From positions 45,055,549 through 45,119,548 of the forward strand of contig CP136067.1 of assembly GCA_032622095.1 (NCBI GenBank): a stretch of 64,000 nucleotides of DNA, given 5' to 3'. The translations under genes were made by a program, and so were the position numbers. The notes under the pieces were generated by a model. The model was not told where the DNA came from and did not search any database. It saw only the letters and a program-made list of their open reading frames with translations. This DNA is from Siphonodentalium dalli. Taxonomy: Eukaryota; Mollusca; Scaphopoda; Gadilida; Siphonodentaliidae. This document shows, piece by piece, positions 46,679 to 57,909 of the stretch; the first letter of the stretch is position 1, and each line of letters opens with the position of its first letter.

Positions 46679-46891
46679 GTATGATCCTGCCTTTATTGAG
46701 CTACGAGTGACTCCTGAGACGAGGATCTCATATTATATGATACCCTATCGGCCTATACTATATACGGAGGATCACATATTGTTTCATATCTACACCGTGC
46801 GCATGGCCTGAAATGTCACAGTCCTTAATAAGACGACCAAAACTGGCTGAGCATGAATTGGCGGATGCACTTGATAACGATGGCTGAGTAT

Positions 46892-49305
46892 TCAGAAGAC
46901 AAGTCGACGCGGCTTCAGCTTAAACTCGTCAACGATGGCATCGTGATCAAGGGTATCAGCCAATTCATGATCAAACGAAAGCAGTGATAAACTCGATAAC
47001 CGCGTTGTTAACATGCTTGCGCGTGTTTTGGTCTTGATGCGATTCATTGTGGAAAACATCCTCTCAACGCTGCAACTAGTCATTGGGAGGGTAACCATGT
47101 ATGTGTATAATGAACGGAAACTAGGGAATGTATCTGGACCAAATATAGGAATAATCCCCAAAAAGACAGTCGAACTCATCACCACGAGCAATTCGCCTGT
47201 CGATGAACTTTTGAAGTGTTGGTATTTCTGTATCATCAAGTTCCACATTCGCTCGTTTGCAAATATCCGTGAGGAGACCAACTTGCAGAAAAGAGGGAGA
47301 TCCTGGTCTTAGAGCCATTGTACTTTTCATCAATCCTGTTTGTACTTCACTGAATCTATTTTCGATCTCTGAGATAATAGTCTCCAGAGCACAAACCCAT
47401 GCATTGTCTCTTCAGTTTCTTGTCAAAATCAGAGATGCGATGACCACATCCTTCTAACATTACAGATTGGTCGAAATGAGACGGAATGTTTATCTTCCTT
47501 TTGCTTGCTGTTGGGTCCTTTTCGATGCTGTATTTAGTGCATAATTCGTCAGACAGATTTTTAGTCTTCTTAAAGCCAACGTTCTCATCGTTTTTGAACG
47601 AAACAAGTGTTTCTTTTGCAATACATATCAAGTCAATCGTTGTATCAACTGTGTTTGTGACTTTCTGAAGGCTTTTCGTCGCTTGATCAGTGCATTGGAA
47701 GATCCTATTAAATGCGACCAACAGGAACATAAATTCAGCGCTGCGGATTTGTGCAGATAGACCGTGTGCTTTAATGCGTGTTTCTGTTTGTGTGTCGTCC
47801 TTAAAAAAGTCCAGAGCCTCCGTAATAACACAAAAGAGCCTAAGGACTCGATCGGCCGCGACGGATCTCGATGACCACCTGGTATCACATGAATGCGCCA
47901 ATTCAAGTGGTGCTGAACCTGGCCGAAGTTCCTTCTGTAGGGAAACGAATTTCGCGTGCCTTTTAGAACCAGTAAAAAATGTGTCCAATTCATCCAGCAC
48001 ATCAAACAGTTGTTTCAACTCGACGTCACATTGGCAGGCAGCCGACATGACCAGGTTTAGTCGGTGACTATGGCAATGGGTATATATTGCGTTCGTGTAA
48101 GTTTTTTTCAGAGACGCCTGTACACCATTTTTGCGACCCGACATGACATTTGTCCCATCGAATGATAACCCGACACATTTCTGAGGATCAAGAGTGAATA
48201 TTGCAAGTGTTTGTATAATTTTCTCGGTTAACGAATCGGCACAGAGACTTTCAGTTTCAACAAACCCCACGGCCCGTTCTTTTAGTGTTCCATCGTAATA
48301 ATAACGAAGAGATATTCCAAGGATCTCCCTCTTCGATGCGTCTTTGCACTCATCTGCCATGATAGCATAATATTCTGCTTCTAACACCTCCTTCTTAATT
48401 CTGTTTAGAAGCACATTGGCTGCACAGTCTAGCAGATCGTTTTGAATGTCAGGACTTGTCATTTTGGCATTGTTTGGAAGGCTATCATATTTCTGCTTTA
48501 GTTCAGGTGAGAATTTGAAGATTAGTTGCAGTAGCTCAAGAAAATTCCCCTGATTGGCACTATCAGCGCTCTCGCGGTGGCCTCTTAAATGTATATCCTG
48601 TTGGGCACAGAATATTACTAAGTCCAGTATGCATTTTAGGACCTCTCTGTTTCTCTTGACGAACATCGAATGGGAGCCAACAGGATCTATCTGATTGACA
48701 ATCGTGCCGCGACCGGAGTGAATACTGGACCGCATCTCTCTGAGGACCACAGCTGCGTCCTTATGTGCATTGGAAGAGTTGTGTTTTTCTAATTTATCGC
48801 CAATCTTTTTCCAATTTCGAAAACCAACGTCTACAAATGCCTTCTCTTTCTCTTGTGGGGTAAAGAAGCGACACGGTTGACAAAAGACAGCATCTTTGCT
48901 GATGCTGTACTCAATCCACGAATACTTGGTGTACCATGATTTTGTGAAACATCTGTATTTGTCTGTTAACCGCGATGTTGGAAATGAACCCAGTACTGGT
49001 TGGCGTGGGGTTTCGGTTGGCGAAGTAGAAATATCATGGATATCGATATCAATGTTAGTAGTTGGAGTAGGCCTATCGGCTTCGGGGCTCTCACTTCTCT
49101 CAATATCAATATTATCAATAATATCATAGTTGGTAATCGATCCATTGATACTGGCTACAACGTTATTGGCATCGCGCTCAGTTGATGTGTCGGAATTGTT
49201 GTTCGTGACCTTTGAAAGAAAATTGTTTATGGTTGGTTGCCCATCAGGCCACGGCTTCTTCTTCTTCGGAGGTTTTGTGCTCATGACTTTACTATTCAAT
49301 TTCAA
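46892..49305 (-). CDS. hAT transposase, TTF/DUF4371 type, frameshifted
   Basis: Would excise and reinsert the surrounding element. The main frame (47356-49305, 649 codons) starts at ATG 49305 or more likely eight codons on at MSTK. It has a basic stretch KPPKKKKPW, a TTF-type zinc finger with CQPC near residues 142-145 and a later H-x-H-like pair, then a DUF4371/RNase H-like core. The first catalytic Asp is in YAIMADEC (about 318) and the second in LSFDGTN (about 383). HCHSHRLNLV and CDTRW (473-477) follow. The C-terminal hAT dimerisation domain (SCSVERMFSTMNRIKT) is in another frame at 46892-47281. A middle frame carries ALETIISEIENRF and KSTMALRPG, so two frame changes, near 47,400 and about 47,150-47,230, are needed. 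They could be real mutations, sequencing errors or small introns. Nearest relatives are ZMYM1/THAP12-like domesticated proteins and their source transposons. Confidence 0.92.
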
Positions 49306-49729
49306 ACAAACCGTGCTAAATACTTGTTTACCCTTGACCTTCTAAAAATAACAGTATTTGCAATTTACGGAAAAGGCAACGGATACGACGTAAACAAAAT
49401 TCCGGTCGACGTCATAAAAAAAATTCCGGTCGCGCCGTGCACACTGGAACGTAGATCAAGTTCCGACATACCTGCCGACGTCAAACACAAATTTACTATA
49501 TTGAATATTGTATATTCGCGCTTGTATAAATAGCAGATGATGGCGTTTAAATCTACATTTATATTGGTCAGTCGATGGCTATGATAATTAGATATGAAAG
49601 ACTATTTTTTGGAATTTTGTTGGGGGGCACTGGAAATTTGGGGGGGGGGGGCACATGCCCCCCCCCCCCCCCAGCCCCCCCCCCCCGTAGCTACGCGCCT
49701 GAATTGGACACATGAACACATTAACTGGG

Positions 49730-49990
49730 GATTTTAAAACGTTTCGATTTTTGGCAGCCTAGCAAAAATTCAAATGACGGAGATCATCCATTATTCTGTA
49801 TAACAGAAGCGTTAGATAATAAAGAGCCTTCTCAATTGTGAGCTGAAGCGGCCGTTTTAAAGATATTATTTATGGGTAGTGGACTTTCGCGATGTATGTG
49901 TGATATAAATGATGGCGATGTGAGTATTTTTCATCTTTATTTCCTGGGAAACGGAAATTCGCTGAGGAAATTCTGAAACAGACTGGTGGA
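49730..49990 (+). repeat. Dispersed repeat, partner of 28365-28645
   Basis: TTTTAAAACGTTTCGA, AGATAATAAAGAGCCTTCTC, GTGGACTTTCGCGATG and GAGGAAATTCTGAAACAG keep the order of the partner. It lies right after the hAT element. Confidence 0.75.
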
Positions 49991-50363
49991 TGCTTTTGTG
50001 CGTTTCGTGATGCCTACAAAAGCAGCCAACATACATGTATTCTGGTACACATATTATCCATCATCTTCTAAACACTATAGGCTGGGTTCTCCTCGTTAAT
50101 TTATTGACATAAACCGGTTGGCTGGTGAGTACGTCATATATGATGCCATATCCGTGGGTGAATATATTTTTTCGTAAATAAACGGAATAATATTGTAACA
50201 ATCACCTATTATAACAAATAAATCATGCAATTAAACAACATTATTAAAAGCATGAATCAATGTAAACAATTTAAATAATATCCATGCACATTATAACCAT
50301 GAACAGTTTCCTTTTAGGAGACGATTGTTCGAAGTTATGAAGATAGTAACATAATATTACCTA

Positions 50364-50871
50364 GATCATGCCATGAATCTCTACTCTGCCTAACACCCGT
50401 ACAAAACCTGGGAACTTTTGAAGTTTTGACAGGGAACCTTATAAAGTCGAAAAAAATTACGCATCGAATATATTTCTTAGTTTTTACATATTCCTTGATA
50501 ATGTACTTCACTGCGGGTGAAGTTCCCAACTAGAAATTGCATGCTTTTCTGTGATTTGTATGAGCCGATATCGCAATAAACATCGATTAATTACCCAGGA
50601 GAAATTTCATAATTGTAAGCGACGCAAAGCAAAATCGCTCTCAAAGTCTCTTAAATCGTGAAAGTTCGATTTGGGACCTTCACATATATATATACAGTGA
50701 ATTATATTATTGATGAGCAGATAATAACTTCGAAATATATTCCCCGACTAATTTTTTCGACTATATAAAGTTCCCTGTTAAAAATTCAAAAAGTTCCCAG
50801 GTTTTGTATATTGGCGGAATAGATCTCTACGGGCGTCAATCAGAGTAGAGATTCGTGGCATGATATCAATA
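50364..50871. mobile_element. TIR element, family E, copy 1
   Basis: ATCATGCCATGAATCTCTAC and CAAAACCTGGGAACTTTTGA on the left are answered by AAAAAGTTCCCAGGTTTTG and GTAGAGATTCGTGGCATGAT. The inverted pairing continues (ATATATTTC(T/G)(T/A)AG, AATGTACTTCACTG against CAGTGAATTATATT). The middle has ATTACCCAGGAGAAATTTCA. About 500 bp, no protein. Copies at 61640-62800 (interrupted) and 63350-63930. Confidence 0.75.
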
Positions 50872-51093
50872 TTACACTAAAACTGCCGTAAAATGCCGTC
50901 CCCCACCGTACGACGACATATATGTTGTTCTACCCGCCAAATGGTTTAAAGCACATGAATTTTACGCACGAATGATGGTGAATATTTTTTAATATTCTTT
51001 TGTCTAGTAACACACCTAGTCAAGTGGTCCTGCTAATGTGCTATGATGCGATTGGATCCTGCTGAATTGCTATGATGATGTTAGGGCAAACAG

Positions 51094-51520
51094 ATGCTGT
51101 TAACAAAAAGTACCGCTATATTTTTTTCAATTTGTCTTTTTCGTGGTCTTCCGACAGGAAAAGCCATTATGCGTATATCGAATATTCAAAACATATGTTT
51201 TGCGAAATATGGTTATTCATGTCGTTTTAGAAACACCGGCGCAGGAATTATTATATTTTTCAAAAATATATATGTTCTTCCATGTTTCATACACACACTG
51301 ATTCCCCCCCCCCCCCCAAATCGCTCGGATTAGCCAAACACCGCGAAATTGACAACTTTAGAAAACATAACGCTACTTTTTCGTAACGGCATCAGTTTGC
51401 ACTAACCGCATCATAGTAATTCAGCAGGACCACCAGCATCATACGAACTTACAGCACTTTCAAATACAATTATGACATATATATAGAACCGTACCTGAGA
51501 CACGTTCGATCGTCAGCGAC
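51094..51520. other. No gene recognised; C-run at about 51304-51317
   Basis: Short frame at 51094 has no motif. AT-rich spacer between family E and the retrotransposon end. Confidence 0.4.
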
Positions 51521-51524
51521 AAGA

Positions 51525-52003
51525 GAGATGTTCACCCGACTACGTGTTAGGTATCATATTTTAGCTATAGAAAAGGGTCGACACACGCAACCGAAAACAC
51601 CATTAAAAGACAGAATTTGTCACATGTGTCATGAACATAAAGTTGAAACAGAAAAACATTGTATTGCGGATGCGGTGCGTACGCTGACTCTAGAAAAGAC
51701 TTGTTTAATATTTCTCAAAATTATAGCATAGATTTCATAAACATGAGTGATGATGATAAATTCATCTTCATAATGAAAAACAAGGACAAACAAATAATCA
51801 ATTCCGTGTGCAACATGATCCGGTTATTCTTTCTAAAAAGTCAGCATCGCAATATGGGAAATTAAACATTGAAATTATTAATTTATAATAATAAGGATTA
51901 TCGTACATATGCCTATTATATGTATTTTATTTAAATGTGTAACTTTTCATGTATTAACTGCCTGCATAAATCATCTGATCTTATCTTATCTTATCATATT
52001 AGC
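51525..52003 (+). pseudogene. Non-LTR retrotransposon 3' end with zinc knuckle
   Basis: The plus strand encodes the C-terminal part typical of many LINE-like ORF2 proteins. It reads LRVRYHILAIEKGRH, then RICHMCHEHKVETEKHC (zinc-binding knuckle), and after a one-base frame change near 51655-51665, CGAYADSRKDLF and DDDKFIFIMKN, ending at a stop near 51863. About 110 bp of 3' UTR then run into GATCTTATCTTATCTTATC, a microsatellite tail. The reverse transcriptase and endonuclease are missing, so this is a 5'-truncated dead copy, the usual outcome of incomplete target-primed reverse transcription. It is not obviously the same family as 7209-7620. Confidence 0.8.
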
Positions 52004-52765
52004 ACGACCAATTGACCAGGGGTTGGTAAGCTGAACATTGTTTAGGGAATTTTTACTAATTTGGTGTGAAATCGGATCGTGCTTATTTAATTGCAATAAG
52101 TAAAAATAATCCAAACAGTTTTGAAACGTTGACACTGAAAACACTATATGTGCCTACACAAAAAACCGAAATGCCAGACGAAAAGATCAATGGTTTCACT
52201 TACCAACGATGGCTATGACCATGAAGCTTTGTCGTCTTTGCGATATCCACATTCTACGAATATCCGGGAGCTAAATTTGAACAGTCCTGTGTCTTGTGTA
52301 TCGTGGGGTTATGAAAGAAATATACTCAAACTCTTCCCAGGCGGGTGATGGTCTCTAGTGGTCTCATATCGTCGTCGGGTACGAATCGATCGGGGCTGTT
52401 GGAGTATGACGACTTGGTGGCGGGCGGATAACGGAAATCAGCGTCCTACAGATAACAATAATGTTCAATATGGCGACAATACCGCTAGAGGTACCAATCC
52501 TTCTCAATCCGCCCAAATCTTCTATATTGATCCGGCAACCTAATCAACCTGTTTTATAGCATTCTGTGTTTTTAATTAACTCTACTATCTTCGATCTTAT
52601 CGTCGGAAGTCGTCGGTTAGTCGCATATGATTGGATTTTCATTGGCCGAGATACGGTTGCTGCCGGTATACTCCTGTAATATCATCACGGTGTGGGCCAA
52701 AACTGCTGCACATGCCCGGGGCTGCCATTGTCCCCATTGTCCGCTTTCTTATGACTCGAATGGTG
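52004..52765. other. No gene recognised
   Basis: Frames at 52148, 52358 and 52627 lack known motifs. Composition is slightly more GC-rich around 52340-52430. Confidence 0.4.
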
Positions 52766-52769
52766 TTAA

Positions 52770-53346
52770 AGGGGTACTGTACGCCATTTTCATTAAATTT
52801 CCGGTGACAACAACGATCTAATATCGATAATATATAGAAACATAAGTAATTTGAGTCGAAGTTGTATTCTGTAAACGCTCAGGTTAATACGCTATCTTAA
52901 AATTTAATAATTTAAAAGTTAATAATTTGATATAAATTGAATTTATGACTGGAGCCATAAAATGGCGTCAATTAAATTACGAATTTCCGTAATCAAATCA
53001 AGTAATTGAGGGATACTGGGTTGTTAAACCGATCGCACTCACGATCGCTTAACATATTATGATAGTACGGGGAGAACACTCAAGCCACTCACTGACTAGC
53101 GACGATACAATAACTTAATTGATTATATGGGACTAGTATGCATATAATATTACTTTTGATTCATTTGGTTGAAAACTGTACAAAAATTACTCGACAACGA
53201 CAATTTGTATTTTGCATTCCGGTAAATTTGTCATCCGTAACACTACTTCGTACTCAACAGACTTTCAAATAATAATTTTGTTTTACCTTATTCTCCGACT
53301 CGGAGACTATAAAAACCAACAACAACATTTGGCGTACAGTACCCCT
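52770..53346. mobile_element. TTAA-flanked MITE, family G, copy 3
   Basis: TIRs AGGGGTACTGTACGCCA and TGGCGTACAGTACCCCT with TTAA at 52766-52769 and 53347-53350. Longer (577 bp) than its relatives. It has the shared core ATGACTGGAGCCATAAA near 52955 and CCGGTGACAACAACGAT near the left end, as in copy 1. The right TTAA is also the left border of the R1 copy that follows. Confidence 0.88.
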
Positions 53347-53350
53347 TTAA

Positions 53351-53745
53351 AGTGATGTGAATCACTCGGTGACTAGGATGATTAAATAGAAATGAGAATA
53401 ATCGTGCTCAAAGTATTTTTTTTTTTTTTTTTTTTATTACTACAAATAGTCTATCAAAATTGACAACACACAGAGTCATTATTATACCATAATTAAATTC
53501 AGCGACTCTCGATTGCGAATTTTTTTTCGTTAGTTTATCGCCGATAGTTGCGTCCCAAATCGAGATGTAAATATTTACAATAGAGCGTAGTTCACACGAT
53601 GTTTTCTATGGAGTGGTATGGTCGATTTGTTAGAGATTTTCGGCGATGTTAATAGAGTGCTGCATTCCTCCATTTGGCATGGTGCCGAAATAATAATGTA
53701 TCTGATAAATTTCGCGCACCGAAGAAGTCCATAATATGTCTTTAT
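53351..53745 (+). mobile_element. R1 element, copy 3, abutting family G
   Basis: Starts AGTGATGTGAATCACTCGGT after the shared TTAA and contains AAATAGAAATGAGAATAATC, a 20-base T-run at 53416-53435, TTTTCGTTAGTTTATCGC and GATGTTTTCTATGGAGTGG. The right end (AATATGTCTTTATAA) is decayed relative to ATATGCCTTTAA in copy 1. Confidence 0.8.
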
Positions 53746-53850
53746 AACCATGTCTATACTAAATGGATTATCCCACTCTGTTGTAAAAGTATTATCTATT
53801 ATTCATTTGTAGGGGTGGTCTGGAAAAGTTAGCAGACGACATGCATATGC
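53745..53850 (-). repeat. Dispersed repeat J, fragment
   Basis: AAATGGATTATCCCACTCTG, TTATCTATTATTCATTTG and AGCAGACGAC are J words in reverse complement. Confidence 0.6.
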
Positions 53851-54597
53851 AATGATAATACAAGGGTAGGGGTACGTGCAGTATACGTTAGTTAGTCCGA
53901 TGGTTCGATAGTCGTCCATACACCTATAACGTTCCAATATTTGTGGTTGCCAAACTTGTCCAATTATGCGTGACAAGGGAGGCGAAATGACGTCCGCTAG
54001 TTATCTATGAGATGCATCTTTGCTTTCTCATAAGTCATTTTCATTTATCGCGAAATAAAGAAAGCGACATGTTTTAAAAGCTTGAAATGTCATAAGTGGT
54101 TATGTTCTTATACATATATAAACATGCACAAAGGCGCAATCTGTATTTGAAATTTGTTTTAGTTTCTATAATTAATACACAGAAGGTATCTTTAGGGAGT
54201 GAATACCATAATTATCTCTTTGGTGACTAGCAGTGAAATTTTATATTTCCTCTGCTAGTCACGAATGAAACAATATGGGATTCACTCAAAACATCATAGG
54301 TGTTTTATTTATTATATGCTTTAACCATGAATTAAAAAAAAAATGTATTAGTATTCCTTAATTAATGCCAAATAATTTCTTACAAAGCGTACACAAAAAA
54401 TTCAGTTGAAAATTGGTTGTTGTTCGCCAGCCGATAGCCAACGAATCACTTTCAAATGGCGAGAAATTAGTCTTCCGCTAAAGAAAATAGTTCCCACAAA
54501 ATATGAGTAAAAGCGACAAATACTTATGGACGGATACCAATTTAATTTCCCAAATAACAATACGATGACATTCTATAATCACGAAATAATAACATTA
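53851..54597. other. No gene; one hairpin at 54217-54268
   Basis: The only structure noticed is GTGACTAGCAG against CTGCTAGTCAC with a 20-bp loop. The rest is AT-rich. Confidence 0.5.
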
Positions 54598-55113
54598 TTT
54601 CAGTATATTTACATACTAAGTGTAATCATCACTAAATCCAGCATTCCGATTGGTCGGCGCCCACGTGGCTAGTTGCAATTATTTCTCGGTGAACGCGCAA
54701 CAGCTCATAACTGCAGCCTCACAATTACATCGACACGTCACCAGTTTCGGAAAGAAGAACGCGTAATGTTTTGGGCGCATTTGGACTCGCGCAGGATTGA
54801 CTTAATACATCATCGGGTTTCAATATAAAGAGAAATTGTTCCTGTTAACTTTTGCCAAGGGTGCTATGGGATATTTTGGGCTTGTTTTGTCACGATATAC
54901 TTTTCGATTTAAATACATTTACAAAAGTGGCTTTTTCGCTAAATGTATATAAATATAAGGATTAACTGTCATGTGAACTGTTTTTATGGAGATGTAACCG
55001 CGAGGTAAGTGGTCATAACTTGTATGTAAAACCCTTCGTTACAAGTTACAAGTAATGACAACTCACGGTTACATCTCCATAAAATCAGTCCGCATGACAG
55101 TTAATCCTTATTT
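54598..55113 (+). repeat. Repeat I copy 2, uninterrupted, with decayed palindrome
   Basis: Same order as 29518-30526 but continuous across TTAA at 54802-54805. It ends in a palindrome (54955-55113) whose arms ATAAGGATTAACTGTCATGT and CATGACAGTTAATCCTTAT flank a damaged centre (AACCCTTCGTTACAAGT). Confidence 0.9.
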
Positions 55114-55347
55114 TATAAACAAGCCTTTTTTTTTATCATTTTCGTTTCGGTCAAGATTGCCATTCTATTTTAATACGTAACAAAAATACGTAACAAAAAT
55201 TTACACTTTCTATCGAATTTAGAAACATGTTTTGAGAACTGTCATCGGTTGTTGAAATACAATCTTACCACATCAAAAATACCGCCACGCAGGAGATCCA
55301 ATATCTGAAACATACACCTGCATGGCGTATGGGGCGGTGTAGATTAA

Positions 55348-55810
55348 CCCTTTACCCAACAGGAGGGCCCTGTGCCAATGCATTCTCTTATATATGCGAG
55401 TCGACCATAGGTCGCCTCGCATATATAAGAGAATGCATTGGCACAGGGCCCATTCTCTTATATATGCGAGTCGACCATAGGTCGCCTCGCATATATAAGA
55501 GAATGCATTGGCTTAAAACATTAAAAATTATAAAATTGTTAAAGAATGTAAGAAAAAATGGTAAAAAGTGTTAAAAAAAAGATGTTTTTTAGGCCAATGC
55601 ATTCTCTTATATATGCGAGGCGACCTATGGTCGACTCGCATATATAAGAGAATGCATTGGCACAGGGCATAACTGTAACTATCACAATGTGGTCAAGGAG
55701 CCGGTTCCAATGATATCCATATTTGTATGGTTCTATTGAGACAGACCGAAGATAGTTTAGGCTGTTGAAGCTTTATTTGGCCGGTTTTGGCCGTTTTGTT
55801 GGGTAAAGGG
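55348..55810. mobile_element. piggyBac-like MITE carrying three hairpin modules
   Basis: TIRs CCCTTTACCCAACA and TGTTGGGTAAAGGG-type (14 bp, only the innermost base pair uncertain), flanked by TTAA at 55344-55347 and 55811-55814. CCC ends plus TTAA duplication fit piggyBac. No transposase. Inside are a perfect palindrome GGGCCCTGTGCCAATGCATT onward (55366-55451), a second hairpin (55452-55512) and a third (55591-55668), all of the module also found in family N. Downstream sequence GGCCGGTTTTGGCCGTTTTG precedes the right TIR. Confidence 0.82.
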
Positions 55811-56209
55811 TTAAGGCCCACTATCATGACGCATGTCCACAAACTAGACCCGCATGTATTGTTCTTCTCTGCTTGCAGCTCTTCGGCGAGACGATTGTTG
55901 GACGTCACAAAGATTGTGGTGTATATAGAAAATGAATAATTTTCTAAACGTCGTAAATCTAATATCTCTTAACTTTAATTTGAATGGCGGGTTACTCGAC
56001 TCAAACCAGATACTCCCCTCCCGAATCGGATGAAATAGTAAGTTAGGGTTGTTAAATCCGACAGGGTACTTTTGACTTTCATCATGTTATTTATTCAAGT
56101 TTTATAAACCTGGTGACTATTAAGGGAATGTTACTAATTTGTCAAATCAGGTGGGCGTATTTATCGTTGTGTCACATGGGTTAACATCACAACCCCTCAG
56201 TGGGCTTAA

Positions 56210-57122
56210 TGATACGCAATCCGATCAGACGGTCCCCATACCACCAAGTTACAACAACAACAACAACAACAACAACAAAATACGCTTTCGTTATCAGAAT
56301 CGATTAATTTGCAACAAAATAATGCTAACCACTGTCCACTTAGGTATCAAATTTCCAAAACGTGTTATTTATCAACATTATGTTTAACGAGATATGGCGA
56401 CAGTAGTAAATAAAGCATTATTTAGACAGGCTAAAAGGAAACCCAGTCAGAGTGTTAGGGAGTTTGCTCATTCTTTAGAACGTTTAGGTAGAAAGGCATA
56501 CCCTAGAGCTAGTGACTTGGAACCTTTTATTGTTGAACAATTCATATTGGGAATGAATGATTCACGTTTAAGACATCATGTTCAATTTGGACACCCTGAA
56601 AACTTAGAACATGCTATAGCTATAGCTTTGGCCGCTGAATTTGAAGCCATAAAAGGACCTGTTGAAAAGTTGAAAAGTTGTGCCCTGTAGAAGATTTTAG
56701 AGTTATCCATCTTCATCCCCAATTTTGTCCGAGTCCGTCTGTTTGACGACGTTTTTCTGGGCCACAAATAATTGCACATCTCGAGAATTAAGAAACAGTA
56801 TTAGATTTGAATCGAGGAACCCGCCCATCAAACCCCAGAGTTATCAGATTTCGAGTTTTGATATCTCTTATTTTTCACCACTCGAATATTTAGCGGCCTG
56901 GCAAATATTCGACGAATGCAGACCGAAATACTCTCGATACCAAATTGCGTTGAACGAAATTATATATAACACATTTTGAGCAATTTTATACTATATAGTT
57001 GATAGTGGTTATCATTATTTTTTGGCAATTAATTGATTCTGATAACTGAAGCGGAATTTCAAGAAATAATGTTGTTGTTGGACTCTGATGATATAGGGAT
57101 CATCGAATCGGACTGTGTGCCT
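56210..57122. mobile_element. Family M copy 3, carrying a gag fragment
   Basis: Flanked by TTAA at 56206-56209 and 57123-57126. The left part has GCAATCCGATCAGACGGTCC, an (AAC)n run at 56251-56278, AATAATGCTAACCACTG and GTTATTTATCAACATTATG. The right part has TTTAGAGTTATCCATCTTCA, and TGTTGTTGTTGGACTCTGAT leads to the ATCATCGAATCGGACTG end. Between them lie about 300 bp of retrotransposon gag that other M copies lack. Confidence 0.65.
56394..56690 (+). CDS. Ty3/gypsy-type Gag fragment
   Basis: A 98-codon open frame encodes part of a retrotransposon gag capsid region. Visible are QSVREFAHSLERLGRKAYP and, after a hydrophobic EQFILGMND segment, LRHHVQFGHPENLEHAIAIA with alanine-rich helix and an AEFEA end, the pattern of the retrotransposon gag (UBN2-like) helical domain. 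A full gag is several hundred residues with a C-terminal zinc knuckle. Here there is no knuckle, protease or polymerase. The frame opens with an ATG at the junction with the host repeat and closes at a TAG nine codons after PVEKLK. It sits inside family M, so it is a captured or inserted piece and not an active element. It is read without a stop, which suggests it is not very old. Confidence 0.8.
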   Translation: MATVVNKALFRQAKRKPSQSVREFAHSLERLGRKAYPRASDLEPFIVEQFILGMNDSRLRHHVQFGHPENLEHAIAIALAAEFEAIKGPVEKLKSCAL

Positions 57123-57169
57123 TTAACTCCTTGGCACCGTTATATATCTGGCTGCATGGACCTCATGAC

Positions 57170-57348
57170 CAAGCCTTGAAATAGTGTGCCTGTCATTTGC
57201 AGAATGAGGTCCCCAGAGAGGTGTAAGCAGAATGAGGTTACCAGAGGGTGAATTTGGTGATGCTAGCCCGCTATGCGGGGTAGCATCACTAAATTCACCC
57301 TCTGGAGACCTTATTCTGCAAATGACAGACACCATATTTCAAGGCTTG
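57170..57348. repeat. Palindrome L, arms about 80 bp
   Basis: CAAGCCTTGAAATA, TGTCATTTGCAGAATGAGGT and CCAGAGGGTGAATTTGGTGA pair with TCACTAAATTCACCCTCTGG, ACCTTATTCTGCAAATGACA and ATATTTCAAGGCTTG. An extra AGAATGAGGT near 57228 makes the left arm longer. Related pieces lie inside 57910-59503 near 58600-58815. Confidence 0.88.
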
Positions 57349-57593
57349 CTCGCGATTCGTTTTATTTTGCTTCCATTGCAATCGTGTTCGATATCAGGCG
57401 ACATGCTGTCTTGTATTTAATATGATTGTAGTTACGTCGTAATCCTCGAATCTATAGCAAACAACAGCTAATTACATACCTACATTACAGATAATTAAAT
57501 ACTAACATACCCGTATTGACTGCATGTATCCGTATTTAGATACAATAAGAAGGTTAATCCTTCTGAAGCGTGTTGCCATTTCCATCGACGTAT

Positions 57594-57772
57594 GCAGTAA
57601 TGCTCTAAATAATTGACTCCTTAACCAAAGCATAATTATGGGTAACTTTTCAGGATTTAGTCGGAAATATGGCTTGTTGAATGGCAGCAAGCCATATTTC
57701 CGACTAAATCCTGAAAAGTTACCCATAATTCTGCTGTGGTTAAGGAGTCGATTATTTAGAGCATTACTGTCG
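57594..57772. repeat. Palindrome K, arms about 85 bp
   Basis: CAGTAATGCTCTAAATAATT, GACTCCTTAACCA and TTTCAGGATTTAGTCGGAAA pair with TTTCCGACTAAATCCTGAAA, TGGTTAAGGAGTC and ATTATTTAGAGCATTACTG. The centre is GCTTGTTGAATGGCAGCAAGC. A decayed copy is nested in family E at 61690-61820. Confidence 0.93.
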
Positions 57773-57814
57773 TATATGTGTACGTCGAGGTCCACAATAG
57801 TAGAAACTGCAAAG

Positions 57815-57909
57815 CATAGTTAATCCTTTCGACATATACCAAATGGATTATCCCAGTCAGTTAAAAAGTGTACATCGGAATGGTATATTATTGATTTGCA
57901 GGGATGCAC
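57815..57909 (-). repeat. Repeat J copy, left of the G-run element
   Basis: Reverse complement of J: AAATGGATTATCCCAGTCAG, TATTATTGATTTGCAGG, ending in GGATGCAC (57902-57909). It continues at 59504. Confidence 0.75.

Larger units (their letters stand above)
45395..49709 (-). mobile_element. hAT transposon with exact 8-bp target duplication
   Basis: Element proper is 45403-49701 (4299 bp). The TIR CAGGCGCGTAGCTA at 45403-45416 is matched by TAGCTACGCGCCTG at 49688-49701. AATTGGAC flanks both ends directly (45395-45402 and 49702-49709). An 8-bp duplication and CAGG-type TIR are hallmarks of hAT. G- and C-runs lie just inside each end (about 45450-45462 and 49638-49687). The transposase is encoded on the minus strand, and the region between its stop and the left end shows no further gene. 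The intact duplication argues for a fairly recent insertion. Confidence 0.95.
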
